Part shown: one piece after another, positions 5,376-6,833 of the stretch
How the letters are laid out: each line of letters begins with the position of its first letter
Numbering within the stretch: the first letter of the stretch is position 1
NCBI GenBank assembly: GCA_001778455.1
Contig: MFGX01000131.1
Location: forward strand, 1,371-8,203
DNA: 6,833 nt
Direction: 5' to 3'
DNA from: Candidatus Fraserbacteria bacterium RBG_16_55_9
GTDB lineage: Bacteria > Bipolaricaulota > Bipolaricaulia > RBG-16-55-9
Made by a program: the position numbers and the translations under genes
The notes under the pieces: model-generated
Database searches by the model: none
Seen by the model: only the letters and a program-made list of their open reading frames with translations
What the model was told of the DNA's origin: nothing

Positions 5376-6521
5376 ATGGAATCGCCGTTCTTCTCTGAAG
5401 AGCACCGCATCTTCCGTAAAGCTGTGAGGAAGTTCGTTGATGAAGAGCTCAATCCCCATGTGGACGAATGGGAAGCGGCAGGTCGTTTCCCCAAAGAGAT
5501 TTATACGAAACTGGGGGAGCTGGGGACGCTGGGGATCCGCTACCCCACAGAGTATGGCGGCGCAGGAGCCGATATCTGGACCACAGTCGTCTTCTGTGAG
5601 GAGTTGGGCCGCTGTCGTTCACGTGGACTCACCATGAGCTTGCTTGCCCATACGGACATGTCTTCTCCTTATCTGGCCAAGCACGGCAACGAGCAACTCA
5701 AGCGCAAATACCTGCCTGCGATGATCAAAGGTGAGAAGATCGGAGCCATTGTGCTTACAGAACCGGGTGGTGGTTCCGATCTCGCCAGCATGAAGACCAC
5801 GGCAAAGCGCCAGGGGAACAAATACATTCTAAATGGGAGCAAGACGTTCATCACCAACGCGCTCAATGCCGACATATTCTTCGTCTCGTCGAAGACGGCC
5901 CCGGAAAAGGGCAAGAAGGGCATCAGCATGCTCATCGTGGAGCGAGACTCGCCCGGATTCATCATCGAATCCATGAAGAAGAAGCTGGGCATGCACGCGT
6001 CGGATACCGGAGAATTGACGTTTCAGAATACGCCCGTTCCGGCAGAGAATATGATCGGCGAAGAGAACCAAGGCTTCTATTACATCATGGACGGCTTGCA
6101 GAACGAGCGTTTCGTAGCGTGCGCGGCCATGACTTCCTCTGCTCAGCAAGCACTCAACGACGCCGTCAAATATGCACAAGACCGCGAAGCCTTCGGTAAA
6201 AGCCTCTCAGAGTATCAGGTGACGCGCCACAAGTTCGCCCGTTTGCAGACGAAGCTCGAAGCCGCGCGTCAACTCACGTACCACGCTGCTTGGCTTTACG
6301 ATCAAGGGCAGGACTGGACGATGGCTGTTGCGATGTGCAAGGCGTTTTGTGCTGACGTAGCGAACGAGGTGGCCGATGAGTGCTTACAGATCCATGGTGG
6401 CTATGGCTACACGGAAGAGTACGATATCGCTCGCTTCTATCGAGACATTCGCTTGTGGAAGATCGGCGGAGGCACAACGGAGATCATGTACGAGCTCATC
6501 GCAAAGCAGATGGACATATGA
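5376..6521 (+). CDS. Acyl-CoA dehydrogenase, long-chain (LCAD/IVD) type
   Basis: This 381-residue flavoenzyme of full family length makes trans-2-enoyl-CoA from acyl-CoA and passes electrons to ETF and then to the quinone pool. The N-terminal helical domain is about 1-120, with EYGGAG at 59-64. The FAD-binding middle domain contains LTEPGGGSD (127-135) and NGSKTFITN (153-161). The C-terminal domain contains DREAFGKSL (269-277) and QIHGGYGYTEEY (338-349). The C-terminal catalytic Glu of MCAD/SCAD (in YEGT) is Gly here (GGGTTEIM, 364-371). Instead Glu244 in LQNERF matches the helix-G catalytic base of isovaleryl- and long-chain acyl-CoA dehydrogenases, and the EIMYELIA ending resembles LCAD. 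Substrate chain length or branching cannot be settled from this alone. A strong ribosome-binding site precedes the start. No partner genes (ETF, thiolase) are in the window. Confidence 0.95.
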   Translation: MESPFFSEEHRIFRKAVRKFVDEELNPHVDEWEAAGRFPKEIYTKLGELGTLGIRYPTEYGGAGADIWTTVVFCEELGRCRSRGLTMSLLAHTDMSSPYLAKHGNEQLKRKYLPAMIKGEKIGAIVLTEPGGGSDLASMKTTAKRQGNKYILNGSKTFITNALNADIFFVSSKTAPEKGKKGISMLIVERDSPGFIIESMKKKLGMHASDTGELTFQNTPVPAENMIGEENQGFYYIMDGLQNERFVACAAMTSSAQQALNDAVKYAQDREAFGKSLSEYQVTRHKFARLQTKLEAARQLTYHAAWLYDQGQDWTMAVAMCKAFCADVANEVADECLQIHGGYGYTEEYDIARFYRDIRLWKIGGGTTEIMYELIAKQMDI

Positions 6522-6560
6522 GCAGTTCGCGCGTTCAGATGATCAAGATTCTTACTCAGC

Positions 6561-6833
6561 CTAAGGCAAACCCAACTGCACTTTAACCACCTGTTCGACC
6601 TTCTGCAGATCGGATCTTGATAAGCGACCAGCAATGTTAGTAAGTCGCATCTTGCTTACGGTCGTCAATTGATCAGCCATTGCTTTGTACTGCTTACCTT
6701 TGAGCATCACATACGCCTCACTCAGGTAGAGCCGGTCGACGTTACTTGTCAAGGGTACGACTTGCACACGGTTGAGATATTTGTTGGAGGCATCATTACT
6801 GACGATTACAGCAGGACGCTGCTTGCGGATCTC
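6561..6833 (-). CDS. MazF/PemK-type endoribonuclease toxin, C-terminal part (5' end beyond right edge)
   Basis: Ninety residues are visible, starting in frame at the window edge with EIRKQRPAVIVSND and continuing VVPLTSNVDR, DQLTTVSKMRL and KVQLGL before the TAG stop. These are standard MazF/PemK blocks: RPAVIVSND forms a core strand, and the Arg of KQRPA and the Thr of PLTS are 23 residues apart. That is the same spacing as the catalytic Arg25 and Thr48 of B. subtilis MazF. Such proteins cut single-stranded mRNA at short sites and are held inactive by a MazE-type antitoxin. About 15-20 N-terminal residues are outside the window, as is any antitoxin gene, which would normally lie just upstream. 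The gene converges on the dehydrogenase across 39 bp. Its G+C, about 48% by hand count, is lower than its neighbour's roughly 57%, which fits a mobile module. Confidence 0.9.
   Translation of the reverse strand, partial: EIRKQRPAVIVSNDASNKYLNRVQVVPLTSNVDRLYLSEAYVMLKGKQYKAMADQLTTVSKMRLTNIAGRLSRSDLQKVEQVVKVQLGLP

Noticed and set aside
6463..6491. Acyl-CoA dehydrogenase apparently lacking its catalytic Glu in the YEGT position
   Set aside because: Glu244 in helix G takes this role in isovaleryl- and long-chain-type enzymes, so the protein is not expected to be inactive.
6522..6560. Possible shared terminator between the convergent dehydrogenase and MazF genes
   Set aside because: No stable hairpin or T-run is visible in the 39 bp.

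Overview
The window carries nine bacterial genes packed with almost no spare DNA, at mid-to-high G+C (about 57% in hand-counted stretches of the acyl-CoA dehydrogenase gene). I see no rRNA, tRNA, CRISPR array or insertion sequence. The gene set (short-type ArgRS, a SpoVS-family protein, a DUF3105 membrane-anchored protein, a MenA-like prenyltransferase, a long-chain-type acyl-CoA dehydrogenase) suggests a free-living, menaquinone-using bacterium. The phylum cannot be fixed from the sequence. SpoVS alone does not prove sporulation, because the family also occurs in non-sporulating bacteria such as Thermus.

Left block, minus strand (1-3672, read right to left): DUF3105 protein, polyprenyl diphosphate synthase, SpoVS, arginyl-tRNA synthetase (argS), then the first 24 codons of ftsY running off the left edge. 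Three of the four junctions overlap (ATGA, ATGA, TGATG). The fourth gap is 28 bp and contains the spoVS ribosome-binding site. The block therefore looks like one operon joining isoprenoid synthesis, a small nucleic-acid-binding-type protein, tRNA charging and membrane protein targeting.

Right block, plus strand (3750-6521): a MenA/UbiA-type prenyltransferase and an overlapping CPBP (CAAX-type) intramembrane protease gene form a two-gene unit. A 73-bp gap with a plausible promoter follows, then an LCAD-like acyl-CoA dehydrogenase. The two blocks diverge from about 77 bp at 3673-3749, which holds a good sigma-70-type promoter for the plus strand and a weaker candidate for the minus strand, overlapping each other. 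Chain-making polyprenyl diphosphate synthase and chain-attaching MenA-like enzyme thus lie on either side of a shared control region, consistent with joint supply of menaquinone. The dehydrogenase would feed electrons to the quinone pool through ETF, which is not in the window.

Right edge (6561-6833, minus strand): the C-terminal 90 residues of a MazF/PemK-type mRNA interferase, convergent with the dehydrogenase and visibly lower in G+C (about 48%). Its N-terminus and any antitoxin gene lie outside the window.

I found no clear evidence of a wholly new system. The most interesting points are the shared divergent promoter of the menaquinone-tail genes, the DUF3105 protein heading the operon with extra Cys residues, and the altered motif after the second Asp-rich region of the prenyl synthase.
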